Source: Homalodisca vitripennis (taxonomy: Eukaryota; Arthropoda; Insecta; Hemiptera; Cicadellidae). From it: a stretch of DNA of 64,000 nucleotides. The notes beneath the pieces are model-generated. The model did no database searches. It was not told the origin of the DNA and saw only the letters and a program-made list of their open reading frames with translations. The translations under genes and the position numbers were made by a program. The stretch is from contig NC_060213.1 in assembly GCF_021130785.1 (NCBI RefSeq), positions 112,755,501 to 112,819,500 of the forward strand, in the 5' to 3' direction. Shown one piece after another: positions 62,201 through 62,726 of this stretch (within the stretch, counting starts at the first letter, position 1; every line of letters begins with the position of its first letter).

Positions 62201-62683
62201 CTTCGTTGTCTCTATTTTTGGTAAATCTTCTAGCTTCACTGAAGACCTACTGGAGGATTTTCTCACAACCAGAAACTTGGGTCTTGAATCACTCCCTTTC
62301 TTCACCACAGGTTTGTTTTTCGTTTTCTCTTCTTGGTGTTCAAAGATCTCGATAGCAGCTTTGACCATGCCCTCTGCCCTCGCATTGATAGGCCGCCCTT
62401 TGATCTCTTTGCTTCTCTGATTATTGCTCACCTTTCTCAGCAGCACCCTCGCTTGGTTAGAATCTTCCACGACAATGGTGTTGAACTTGGAGGCAATGAG
62501 AGCCACGTTGGTTGAAGACAGGGAAACCTTGGTGGCTCTGTAGTTGCTGCGTGATGATGCTTGCCTAGTCTTAAAGCTGAGTTTGCGTGTGGAGGCATGT
62601 TGTGGCTTGCTGCTATCTCCCATGAGCCCTGGCTCTGGAACACTGGCTGCCGTAGCTTCCTCGGTCAGCAGGCGAGCCATCAT
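7119..62683 (-). CDS. Exn: Ephexin RhoGEF (DH-PH-SH3), whole gene span, 20 coding exons
   Basis: This is the insect Ephexin orthologue. Ephexins are Dbl-family exchange factors that load GTP onto Rho GTPases and act downstream of Eph receptors at the plasma membrane; Drosophila Exn works at the neuromuscular synapse. Joining the exons listed separately gives 5,283 nt with phases matching at every junction: 1,760 residues plus stop. Order in the long form: a disordered Ser/Lys-rich N-terminus (1-837); a tyrosine-motif cluster (818-873); linker exons; a poly-proline stretch (about 1175-1182); the ephexin EPLYQFY motif (1255-1261) and LWCEVPQVRNSGVL just before the DH; DH (about 1320-1505, with EASYFKSL and LPMQRITRL); PH (about 1535-1650); SH3 (about 1670-1726). 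The segment before the DH matches the autoinhibitory region of vertebrate ephexins, whose LYQ tyrosine is a Src-family target. Exon usage between 52.7 and 28.1 kb is the least certain part. Confidence 0.93.
8365..8566 (-). CDS. Exn: Exn exon 19: end of PH, first half of SH3
   Basis: The exon is bounded by tgttgccag (acceptor) and G|GTATGT (donor). It encodes the C-terminal helix of the PH domain (TLSCDSETDRQRWLQV, with the conserved Trp), a short linker (SPPQSEAPGETLYEGWDCPQ), and the SH3 start AIHNYLPSQPDELNLALGDI, which corresponds to the ALYDY...DELSF..GD pattern. Incoming phase is 0 and outgoing phase is 1. Confidence 0.95.
8739..9094. mobile_element. pogo/Tigger-like MITE with TA duplication
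   Basis: This is a 356-bp element in the intron between Exn exons 18 and 19. It has a perfect inverted repeat of about 24 bp (starting cagtagaacccctcatatcc at the left, mirrored at the right end) and is flanked by TA on both sides (8737-8738 and 9095-9096). The ggccggat motif recurs internally near both ends. The ends and the TA target fit non-autonomous pogo/Tigger-type (Tc1/mariner superfamily) elements. There is no transposase; it is much more GC-rich than its surroundings. Confidence 0.85.
9750..10061 (-). CDS. Exn: Exn exon 18: PH domain core
   Basis: A 312-nt exon, phase 0 at both ends (acceptor tttgacag, donor ATG|GTCAGT). Its 104 residues form most of the PH domain: the RWLVRSGQVTQV strand pair, a long basic loop (QTFGRRLSRTGPKFT), LFLFTDLLVVTKKK (the typical PH strand where a Dbl-family PH reads LFNDLLLYTK), then a hydrophobic strand RFLLQVTLLE. 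In ephexins the DH and PH domains act together in membrane targeting and exchange activity. Confidence 0.95.
10771..10796. repeat. (AT)n microsatellite
   Basis: An uninterrupted run of about 13 AT dinucleotides in the intron between exons 17 and 18. Confidence 0.95.
11297..11386 (-). CDS. Exn: Exn exon 17: DH-PH linker
   Basis: A 90-nt exon, phase 0 at both ends, with acceptor gatgttgcag and donor GAG|GTCAGT. It encodes CVAECNEGARSQERLEEMVR and then LSKQLDFPAE. This is the last DH helix leading into the PH domain, matching the CNE...E.M..L...L.F pattern of ephexins. Confidence 0.93.
11816..12080. repeat. dispersed repeat, second copy near 53.8-54.2 kb
   Basis: Segments here (cctcctattaagatcccat, gaggagggata, aagggagctcctccca, gaacagagatagcctcc read on the minus strand) recur, diverged and in opposite orientation, at about 53.80-53.89 and 54.03-54.17 kb. 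The two blocks are in a different relative order in the two places. No terminal repeats or ORF identify the family. Confidence 0.55.
12284..12488 (-). CDS. Exn: Exn exon 16: DH domain, conserved C-terminal helix
   Basis: A 205-nt exon, entered in phase 2 and left in phase 0 (acceptor atttttcag, donor AAG|GTCAGT). It encodes SNFITVLTQLESDAECQSLT, LYSFLMLPMQRITRLRLLFE and a further helix ending LEVLNK. LPMQRITRL is the hallmark CR3 of Dbl-homology domains, whose basic residues contact the GTPase switch regions. Confidence 0.96.
12560..12874. mobile_element. foldback (inverted-repeat) element, about 315 bp
   Basis: Two arms of about 105 bp (12560-12665 and 12769-12874) are imperfect reverse complements, roughly 80-85% by eye. 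For example gcctatatattg is mirrored by caatatataggc, and attttatgtagagcaagt by acttgctctacataaaat. The loop is about 100 bp. No coding capacity and no clear target duplication. It is probably a MITE or foldback transposon. Confidence 0.75.
13262..13412. repeat. dispersed repeat similar to 2221-2370
   Basis: Shares an ordered set of blocks with 2221-2370 in the same orientation: gaaagattgcaRtSYRRT, gaaatttctaaatRtRt, tcagtggactStRRaRg, tgattttcctaYa. It ends close to the left arm of the inverted repeat at 13494. Confidence 0.6.
13494..13580. repeat. 87-bp inverted repeat, left arm
   Basis: The reverse complement of 14394-14480 with one clear mismatch (ccctgg against cccagg). The arms face each other across an 813-bp segment that holds the 3' end of a LINE. 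Confidence 0.92.
13640..14393 (-). pseudogene. non-LTR retrotransposon 3' end (RT C-terminal region)
   Basis: An open minus-strand frame (stop near 13764) encodes about 205 residues of the region after the RT palm in insect LINEs: LDSNLTWGPHVDILCKKLNS, then LYVIRRI, RYGIVVWG, ILTIQKSAIRSI, SCREEFKNLKI, and a C-terminus like HRLSSWLTDNPVYSIEEFL. The catalytic FADD-type motif is missing, so it is 5' truncated. The 3' end carries a TTCTA pentamer tail (gaata repeats at 13645-13672 on the + strand). The 3' region (tgctttattyctgaacatcaa) resembles that of the LINE at 18.2 kb. Confidence 0.85.
14394..14480. repeat. 87-bp inverted repeat, right arm
   Basis: Partner of 13494-13580. The LINE frame on the minus strand begins immediately inside it, and an 89-bp tandem duplication begins immediately outside it at 14481. 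Confidence 0.92.
14481..14656. repeat. 89-bp tandem duplication
   Basis: Two adjacent copies (14481-14569 and 14570-14656) both run from ttagatcacaaactaatatt to ctagccgaaaaataat, with about three substitutions. It lies 28 bp from Exn exon 15. Confidence 0.93.
14684..14855 (-). CDS. Exn: Exn exon 15: DH domain, middle
   Basis: A 172-nt exon with acceptor tttggggcag and donor CAA|GTAAGG, entered in phase 1 and left in phase 2. It encodes VRRCSEKLLAALQACWQDC, then LCDVVHDHVVSYRDVYINYC and TNQISMDRTLKML. The Y.x2.Y..Y.TNQ pattern is the helix that precedes CR3 in ephexin DH domains. Confidence 0.95.
15883..16065 (-). CDS. Exn: Exn exon 14: DH domain, CR1
   Basis: A 183-nt exon with acceptor gtgtgtag and donor AGCG|GTGAGT. 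It encodes QSQKRLQEAKFEVMTSEASY, then FKSLTVLDKLF, SSCPLFCDENILSRDD and RRVLFGNVTS. E-x-x-Y-x-x-x-L is DH conserved region 1, whose Glu contacts the GTPase switch I region. RLQEAKFE...SEASYFKSL is specific to the ephexin branch. Confidence 0.96.
16639..16789 (-). CDS. Exn: Exn exon 13: pre-DH autoinhibitory segment
   Basis: A 151-nt exon, phase 0 in and phase 1 out (acceptor cttgctcacag, donor CTAG|GTGAGT). It encodes an acidic stretch (MTLSELTEGETDGYEEITAP), a small hydrophobic linker, then HHCSLWCEVPQVRNSGVL. In ephexins the LW.E.P.VRNSGVL block sits directly before the DH and takes part in autoinhibition. A YEEI tetrapeptide in the acidic part is a good Src-type SH2 ligand on paper. Confidence 0.93.
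17000..18180. other. intronic AT-rich DNA, nothing assignable
   Basis: Part of the intron between Exn exons 12 and 13. There is a short GC-richer patch at about 17.76-17.90 kb and an isolated TTAACCCTTT near 17.6 kb that recalls a piggyBac end, but no partner terminus was found. No coding sequence. Confidence 0.5.
18186..19470 (-). pseudogene. non-LTR retrotransposon, RT palm to 3' end, broken
   Basis: A minus-strand LINE remnant, 5' truncated near 19470. In order it shows a decayed LSKAFDCLDHHLVL, WFKSYLSDRKQ, SVPQGSVLGPVLFISDLQNY, the polymerase YADD box (MYADDTVLTIS), FNESKTQHIILG, SWSFHIDSLCHQLNTAVFAL, RIVLWGASSNNNL, ITSLYILEVI and a C-terminal KKSIYTISKFLEHANSRNNY. Frame changes separate these at about 18.88, 18.70 and 18.50 kb, so it cannot make a full protein. 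The element at 47.8-51.0 kb is the same family. Confidence 0.88.
19833..19915 (-). CDS. Exn: Exn exon 12: EPLYQ regulatory motif
   Basis: An 83-nt exon with acceptor ttgctgtacag and donor GAG|GTAATA. It encodes SSSQGSDLNLRFADEPLYQF then YAANIAE. EPLYQxY is the short helix conserved in ephexins; in vertebrate members its first Tyr is phosphorylated by Src-family kinases and relieves inhibition of the DH. Here the tyrosines are residues 1258 and 1261 of the long form. Confidence 0.92.
20511..20588 (-). CDS. Exn: Exn exon 11: linker
   Basis: A 78-nt exon with acceptor tattgtttcag and donor AATG|GTGAGC, phase 1 to phase 1. It encodes GQRRLSRNGNSMWYVETSTD then TASEN. No domain is recognised. It is length-divisible by three and symmetric, so it could be skipped without a frameshift. 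Confidence 0.85.
22070..22255. repeat. 27-bp minisatellite with TTCTAGAA dyads
   Basis: About 6.5 head-to-tail copies of a unit like atcttctagaaagatattca + actacat. The atctt starts are at 22087, 22114, 22141, 22166, 22193, 22220 and 22247 (spacing 27, one 25). Four of the six full units keep the dyad TTCnnGAA. Intronic, in the interval between exons 10 and 11. Confidence 0.9.
22626..22700 (-). CDS. Exn: Exn exon 10: linker, tandem acceptor
   Basis: Ends at GTTG|GTGAGT. Two acceptors lie 6 nt apart: ttcag at 22701 (75-nt exon) and tttcag ending at 22695 (69-nt exon). Both keep the phase, adding or omitting two residues (Val-Ser) before DGSSKRNSRLNNSNSS. The Ser/Asn-rich linker GDNEGYVG follows. 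No domain recognised. Confidence 0.85.
23205..24269 (-). mobile_element. non-autonomous piggyBac-like element with N-terminal ORF
   Basis: A 1,065-bp element flanked on both sides by TTAA (23201-23204 and 24270-24273). Both termini read CCCTTTG inward, then diverge. On the minus strand an ORF of 151 codons (24186-23731) contains, from an internal Met, MAGPSTSFTDDDEILDELDD and a further run of acidic Asp/Glu/Ser residues. This is the typical N-terminus of piggyBac transposases. The catalytic DDD core and Cys-rich C-terminus are deleted. Near the right end a motif ggtcgacctatngtcgac occurs twice. An (AT)n run of about 50 bp lies inside. Confidence 0.82.
23566..23612. repeat. (AT)n microsatellite
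   Basis: An almost pure AT run of about 45-50 bp inside the piggyBac-like element. Confidence 0.95.
25540..26580 (+). pseudogene. non-LTR retrotransposon RT fragment, heavily decayed
   Basis: Plus-strand LINE remnant. From 25547 one frame reads SQYSYRKGTSTIEAIEQIVS and CDLSKAFDCVIHNDLI, the template-binding and first RT catalytic block. Further on, in other frames, come LSGVSPRALSWAL, YADDTTILNISQN (the YADD box, about 25924-25962), a LDNKLSWDTYMDY-like stretch (about 26140) and RTTYLLRRLM. Several frameshifts and stops. It ends just before Exn exon 9, on the opposite strand to the gene. Confidence 0.85.
26590..26684 (-). CDS. Exn: Exn exon 9: poly-proline linker
   Basis: A 95-nt exon with acceptor tgtccatag and donor ATTG|GTATGT, phase 2 in and phase 1 out. 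It encodes EVKIDPRRLSTASIVARPTS followed by seven prolines and RNSI. The proline run is a candidate SH3 or profilin ligand, possibly for intramolecular contact with the protein's own SH3. Confidence 0.9.
26799..26919 (-). CDS. Exn: Exn exon 8: linker
   Basis: A 121-nt exon with acceptor tcatattacag and donor CACA|GTGAGT, phase 1 in and phase 2 out. Residues: QGTGDLGRRGWSFKSRDKPS then SAQSTFYLHTNTLPRGNSP. No recognised domain. The alternative acceptor 5 nt downstream would hit an immediate TGA, which fixes the acceptor used. Confidence 0.88.
27620..27761 (-). CDS. Exn: Exn exon 7: basic linker
   Basis: A 142-nt exon, acceptor atgacagcag, donor ATAA|GTAAGT, phase 0 in and phase 1 out. It encodes VAEEKRVQPLTEGIYGFMKQ then AGQQMRKHWALGKSLTRMRK and NKSTSSI. 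It is strongly basic and could form an amphipathic helix. No family recognised. Confidence 0.9.
27999..28129 (-). CDS. Exn: Exn exon 6: acidic linker
   Basis: A 131-nt exon, acceptor ttttgtgcag, donor CAG|GTAATA, phase 1 in and phase 0 out. Residues: GSEESVPRHGDIENIDETSY then CDDFDDSLSDSSFDQETTHP. Asp/Ser-rich with casein-kinase-2-like S-x-x-D/E sites. Both the 52.7-kb exon and the 34.9/36.0-kb exons end in the phase this exon needs. Confidence 0.88.
28839..28858. repeat. (TA)n microsatellite
   Basis: A short TA run immediately upstream of the first tRNA-like foldback SINE. Confidence 0.9.
28861..29000. mobile_element. tRNA-like foldback SINE, copy 1
   Basis: The core (28901-28970) looks like a degenerate tRNA. 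It has a GCTCT/AGAGC acceptor stem, TGGTGTAATGATAGC in the box A position, an anticodon arm TTCAC-CCGGCAA-GTGAG, and a T-arm CCGGG-TTTCGACT-CCCGG with box B. Outside it, attgaatcggaaaaagtaagc and the mirrored actttttgtgattcaat extend the acceptor stem into an imperfect hairpin of about 26 bp. A tRNA gene is ruled out by C at the usual U33, an 8-nt T-loop and the repeat nature. Confidence 0.8.
29112..29246. mobile_element. tRNA-like foldback SINE, copy 2
   Basis: The same unit 252 bp downstream in the same orientation, with the same outer inverted repeat (attgaatcggaaaaagta ... actttttgtgattcaat). The tRNA-like core is 29154-29214. It has lost about 8 nt of the D-arm but has a 6-bp acceptor stem (GCTCTG/CAGAGC) and a canonical 7-nt T-loop with a perfect box B (GGTTCGACTCC). 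It runs directly into an (AT)n tract. Confidence 0.8.
29247..29296. repeat. (TA)n microsatellite
   Basis: About 25 TA dinucleotides, between SINE copy 2 and the first copy of the 1.19-kb duplication. Confidence 0.95.
29296..30474. repeat. 1.19-kb tandem duplication, copy 1
   Basis: Runs from acatttctaaccgtattact to tatgccattataagat. It is repeated at 30484-31664 with an offset of 1,188-1,189 bp. By eye the two copies differ only at single bases (gtacgtgcat/gtatgtgcat, tctattttcg/tctcttttcg) and by one A in a homopolymer. No ORF beyond about 60 codons, no terminal inverted repeats. Nature unknown. Confidence 0.95.
30484..31664. repeat. 1.19-kb tandem duplication, copy 2
   Basis: Second copy of 29296-30474, joined to the first through a short atatatata tract that repeats the end of the TA microsatellite. 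The near identity means a very recent duplication, gene conversion, or an assembly artefact. Confidence 0.95.
31665..34942. other. long Exn intron, mostly unassigned
   Basis: AT-rich intronic DNA between exons 5 and 6. A small GC-richer patch at 32.52-32.64 kb ends in a G-run/C-run near-palindrome (ggggggtgggggcccccc) that looks like a transposon remnant edge. No ORF or RNA gene I would support. Confidence 0.5.
34943..35116 (-). CDS. Exn: Exn exon 5: 174-nt symmetric exon
   Basis: Acceptor ttttctttcag and donor GAAG|GTAAGT are both strong. It is entered and left in phase 1 and is 58 codons long, so including or skipping it never changes the frame. It encodes VRISSHSILYFTNASDQVCF, DLHPTIQLVTKGLVSVRTNV and RLCKTYEAQEIVVFLGNE. 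I do not recognise the sequence. It lies 843 nt downstream of the alternative first exon and may belong mainly to the short transcript. Confidence 0.75.
35960..36065 (-). CDS. Exn: Exn alternative first coding exon (short form)
   Basis: ATG at 36065 and donor GACG|GTTTGT. It encodes 35 residues, MKRNPRCRKSVGNISQSSSS then SVSTVRRYRPNFGD, and ends in phase 1, matching exon 5 (and exon 6). The predicted short protein is about 828 residues: this N-terminus plus linker, DH, PH and SH3. An upstream ATG 19 nt earlier opens a different frame that stops inside the exon. The basic, Ser-rich start has no signal peptide. Confidence 0.72.
36066..36780 (-). promoter_or_regulatory. candidate internal promoter and 5' UTR of short Exn
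   Basis: This stretch upstream (on the minus strand) of the alternative first exon is richer in GC and CpG than the surrounding introns, especially 36.50-36.76 kb. It contains CGCATGCG at 36661-36668, close to the NRF1/Ewg palindrome, and TTTGCGCATTGCCGC nearby. No TATA box is obvious, so it would be a dispersed, CpG-type promoter. Inferred from composition and position only. Confidence 0.5.
37466..38823 (+). mobile_element. piggyBac-like element, deleted, 38-bp TIRs
   Basis: A 1,358-bp element. Both ends begin gccRcgtttacactggaaac and continue as a 38-bp inverted repeat with one mismatch. The right flank is TTAA (38824-38827); the left flank is ctaaa, a one-step change. Subterminal blocks of aacaatgttt/cggaac recur inside. 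It carries only the C-terminal part of the transposase (38030-38350). Confidence 0.88.
38030..38350 (+). pseudogene. piggyBac transposase C-terminal fragment
   Basis: The open frame from 37919 becomes recognisable at about 38036: MGPKPLSRSNFATQIQYDLI, then NLPRKLRQSIAETIKAP, a basic PRR stretch, and the Cys-rich terminal domain C-G-I-C-P-L-A-K-R-R..CCRCAKPICAEH..C-C-V-H-C. The C-x2-C ... C-x2-C-x4-C-x2-H ... C-x2-C spacing is the piggyBac C-terminal zinc-binding domain, which binds the element's ends. The catalytic DDD core is missing. Confidence 0.85.
38830..41137. other. intronic AT-rich DNA
   Basis: No coding sequence. Around 40808 a block beginning gggtgtcccacgagtaaccc, followed by gagctacggctagcgaaag, resembles the start of a dispersed insect transposon, but I could not find its other end. 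Confidence 0.45.
41138..41535. mobile_element. probable foldback MITE
   Basis: Arms at about 41138-41192 and 41480-41535 are imperfect reverse complements: ccaataataaacaaacacaa at the left is mirrored by ttgtgtttgtttattattgg at the right with few mismatches, and gatgtaaaat/attttatatc extends it. The 290-bp interior is AT-rich and non-coding. Confidence 0.6.
42528..42653. repeat. perfect 42-bp inverted repeat (hairpin), 42-nt loop
   Basis: The arms 42528-42569 and 42612-42653 are exact reverse complements (begin gtgaaggaaacaggattttt, end with the mirror). The loop holds tttcgagatctgcaatctg. Related but diverged pieces occur at 41826-41850 (agatcagattgcagatctc) and 43860-43905 (gatggaaggtttgaaaagat), so this is a dispersed family. 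Confidence 0.93.
43915..44190. repeat. imperfect foldback, about 270 bp
   Basis: aattaatacatacaaaaata at about 43991 is mirrored by tttttgtatgtattaata at about 44093. The outer parts also pair (caatgtttcgtggtttggaatctgtcctcttca against gaagaggaaagagtccaatc...). It resembles the tgacgaagagg...tccaatc hairpins common in insect repeats. Confidence 0.7.
44750..45161. repeat. 46-bp minisatellite, 9 units
   Basis: Nine head-to-tail units of gttgtatggtattttgtagc + attgtgtatacaactctgat + tgtaaa, with a few substitutions (aatctg for actctg, gtaacatt for gtagcatt). Each unit starts with gttgtat and contains the mirrored atacaac, so a single unit can fold. All three minus-strand frames are open across the array because the unit is 46 nt and has no stop in any frame. 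Confidence 0.97.
45468..46807 (+). mobile_element. mariner transposon, full length, TA duplication
   Basis: A 1,340-bp element with perfect 23-bp terminal inverted repeats (cgaggtccaatcaaaaagta..). It is flanked by TA at 45466-45467 and 46808-46809, the mariner target. The size, the ends and the single transposase frame inside all fit a Tc1/mariner-superfamily mariner (DD34D). Confidence 0.96.
45672..46736 (+). pseudogene. mariner transposase, four or more disabling lesions
   Basis: The coding region shows an N-terminal HTH pair (SETIRKIQLAFENEAMSVTQ; then EIIEKAKVLICENRRMTVEE), D1 in ITGDEGWVYGYDPETK, D2 in HHDNAPAHS and D3 in YSPDMAPCDFWLF, ending GAYFEEN. It is broken by an extra A near the start (about 45678), an in-frame TAG at 46211-46213, a frameshift in a T run near 46270, and a 28-bp insertion made of two extra copies of cagctcattcttcc at 46437-46475. 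Not active as it stands. Confidence 0.93.
46810..47780. other. intronic AT-rich DNA
   Basis: No coding sequence or recognisable element. It separates the mariner from the LINE complex. Confidence 0.5.
47800..49290 (+). pseudogene. non-LTR retrotransposon (host of nested LINE), 5' and palm part
   Basis: Same family as 18.2-19.5 kb. In order: HVVRHFNEYFISTAQYFSLD, SSSAGVDEVSSIMIKTCNQE with LLSNLINKSL, then an AT-rich interruption (about 48.19-48.53 kb, including a TTTATTT-flanked block that looks like a separate short insertion), FLAGRSTTTAV, LLDLSKGFDCLKH, SIQLGVLQSSVMSPILFTRD, the YADD box (MYADDTIPINS), LLEINTYIAINIAHQYCIEN and SWNFHIDNLCHQL. Stops and frameshifts break it. It is interrupted near 49290 and resumes near 50540. 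Confidence 0.85.
49291..50540 (-). mobile_element. LINE nested inside another LINE, internally deleted
   Basis: A minus-strand element that splits the LINE of 47.8-51.0 kb. From its 5' side it has an SGNH ORF (50489-49935), the first block of an AP endonuclease (IHLNIRGILEKITQTEIFLD, then PDFFLVSEHGLEDF, about 49840-49735), then after a deletion the RT C-terminus (FSGLKIYQVLPLIIR, KFKSELKNFLIDQSFYSMEQ; 49575-49390), a 3' UTR, and an (AAGT)n-type tail at about 49300-49320. Possible diverged target-site copies (ttatactttgata and ttatcacacactat) lie at the two edges. Confidence 0.85.
49935..50489 (-). CDS. LINE ORF1 with SGNH-hydrolase-like domain
   Basis: A 184-codon open frame. VSDSHGRGC fits SGNH block I (G/S-D-S), FVLMVGGSNAISN block III (G-x-N), and RHGLHLNKTGKDVL block V (D/G-x-x-H). 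Esterase-like SGNH domains are known in ORF1 of CR1- and L2-type LINEs, where they are thought to act in RNA-protein complex formation or membrane interaction. The usual D of block V (DxxH) is replaced: it reads RHGLHLN. The open frame begins within the element, so the N-terminus may be truncated. Part of the nested LINE. Confidence 0.75.
   Translation of the reverse strand: MVRLVSDSHGRGCGDRLRGSKIGDKFQILENVQPGTSLMSMIDRAGEVTKQAGDSDFVLMVGGSNAISNQTNLELGSGLDNLAEGLKGRVLWVETPYRFDSPDRNEVIKKQNEIIQHKCKLNNWAFLNINSMLDRTCFTRHGLHLNKTGKDVLNDLIINYLSLVSPKKALDEKNAKIDMTLENT
50541..51010 (+). pseudogene. non-LTR retrotransposon (host), 3' part
   Basis: Continuation of the 47.8-49.3 kb element after the nested insertion. 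It shows YGIILWGASSNNNL, MADIVPRDSC, ITSLYILKVI and a decayed C-terminus ending near FLDHANS. The colinear match to 18.19-18.78 kb (minus strand) is what reveals the insertion. Confidence 0.82.
51110..52060 (+). repeat. two diverged direct repeats about 610 bp apart
   Basis: 51110-51310 and 51725-51930 share ordered blocks: caatagSaatgttgaaRRcS, gagagRaaRgca, ttRcatgaaaaaagcYaaaR, cacataaRStgatcaaRRga. The second copy lies in an 80-codon open frame (51807-52049) of unknown nature (KKAKMDILGIKPSPNKSTHK...). Possibly the remains of a transposon with long direct repeats. Confidence 0.55.
52718..52815 (-). CDS. Exn: Exn exon 4: basic linker (long form)
   Basis: A 98-nt exon with acceptor ctgattggcag and donor GATG|GTAAGC, phase 2 in and phase 1 out. 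Residues: FREKERGRSVSAAESWSAKV then RRQWSRQAADGD. Strongly basic with two Trp. CpG-rich compared with its surroundings, as expected of coding sequence here. No domain recognised. Confidence 0.87.
53790..54190. repeat. dispersed repeat related to 11.82-12.08 kb
   Basis: Blocks at 53.80-53.89 kb and 54.03-54.17 kb match, in reverse complement, the repeat near 12 kb (for example gtggagctcccttagtgaaa and ggaacagagacagcctcctc). The blocks are rearranged and separated by unrelated sequence. Confidence 0.55.
54600..55430 (+). pseudogene. non-LTR retrotransposon RT fragment, heavily decayed
   Basis: Reading across several frames: an NxxPISVVDTT...FEKFVHYLF block (about 54.70-54.76 kb), NYWIKSYFLEITFRVRY, then HSEYFASSGVPQGSNFSLIF followed by LLYNNDITYTL (about 55.05-55.13 kb). 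SGVPQGSNLGP-type is the RT motif before the YADD box. The YADD box itself is not readable. A different LINE lineage from those at 18 and 48 kb, judged by the SGVPQGSN motif. Confidence 0.75.
55452..55542 (-). CDS. Exn: Exn exon 3: acidic linker (long form)
   Basis: A 91-nt exon, acceptor ctatttacag, donor TTCAT|GTGAGT, phase 1 in and phase 2 out. Residues: GVYQMTGGSETSDEWVDLDN then SDDQHEPVF. It contains a YQMT tyrosine motif and a very acidic stretch. Confidence 0.9.
55560..58588. other. intronic AT-rich DNA with a dispersed-repeat block
   Basis: No coding sequence. Around 58.03-58.31 kb a block (acaggatgttcatttgaaaa ... gggggtgatcacccccatgc ... aatcggccaagccgtttggt) contains a short perfect palindrome and has the style of a transposon UTR. 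The family was not identified. Confidence 0.45.
58589..58790 (-). CDS. Exn: Exn exon 2: tyrosine-motif cluster (long form)
   Basis: A 202-nt exon, acceptor ttgattcacag, donor CCAG|GTACAC, phase 0 in and phase 1 out. Residues: IGENNYAEISEFQREEREDN, NIYDDVLDPEDHYEAINCEL, VRGDSDSSCDQSNSLYGLTR and PTSAAVP. Tyrosines 843 (YAEI), 860 (YDDV) and 870 (YEAI) are in acidic SH2-ligand contexts. YDDV-x6-YEAI has ITAM-like spacing. Such sites could recruit SH2 proteins after Eph or Src signalling; that is inference. Confidence 0.92.
58800..60172. other. intron between Exn exons 1 and 2
   Basis: AT-rich, no coding sequence, repeat or RNA gene recognised. Confidence 0.6.
60173..62683 (-). CDS. Exn: Exn exon 1: 837-residue disordered N-terminus (long form)
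   Basis: A 2,511-nt coding exon from ATG at 62683 to the donor GAGGCT|GTGAGT at 60172. A second in-frame ATG follows at once (MMARLLTEE), in better context (A at -3, G at +4), so either could be used. The sequence is Ser/Lys/Asp/Asn-rich and low in hydrophobics, so largely disordered. Near the C-terminal side are proline motifs (PPPVSKKPSRT, PPQLPEKN, PPPVPPSHTKPK, PPPLRKQKA) that suit SH3 or WW ligands. At the end come acidic tyrosine sites YCSI (818) and YEAI (835, across the junction). Vertebrate ephexins also have variable disordered N-termini. No catalytic domain. Confidence 0.93.
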
Positions 62684-62726
62684 GACGGAGCCATCGTCAA
62701 GTAGCCATTACTCCATTTTCCACCAC
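62680..62726 (-). promoter_or_regulatory. 5' UTR segment with three overlapping uORFs
   Basis: An acceptor (gtgttccag) at 62727 opens this exon, so the transcript starts in an upstream non-coding exon, probably outside the window. Before the main ATG lie three tiny ORFs: 62716-62708 (ATGGAGTAA), 62708-62697 (4 codons) and 62694-62680 (5 codons). The first two overlap as TAATG. The third overlaps the main start as ATGA. All three have a purine at -3 and G at +4. Confidence 0.85.
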
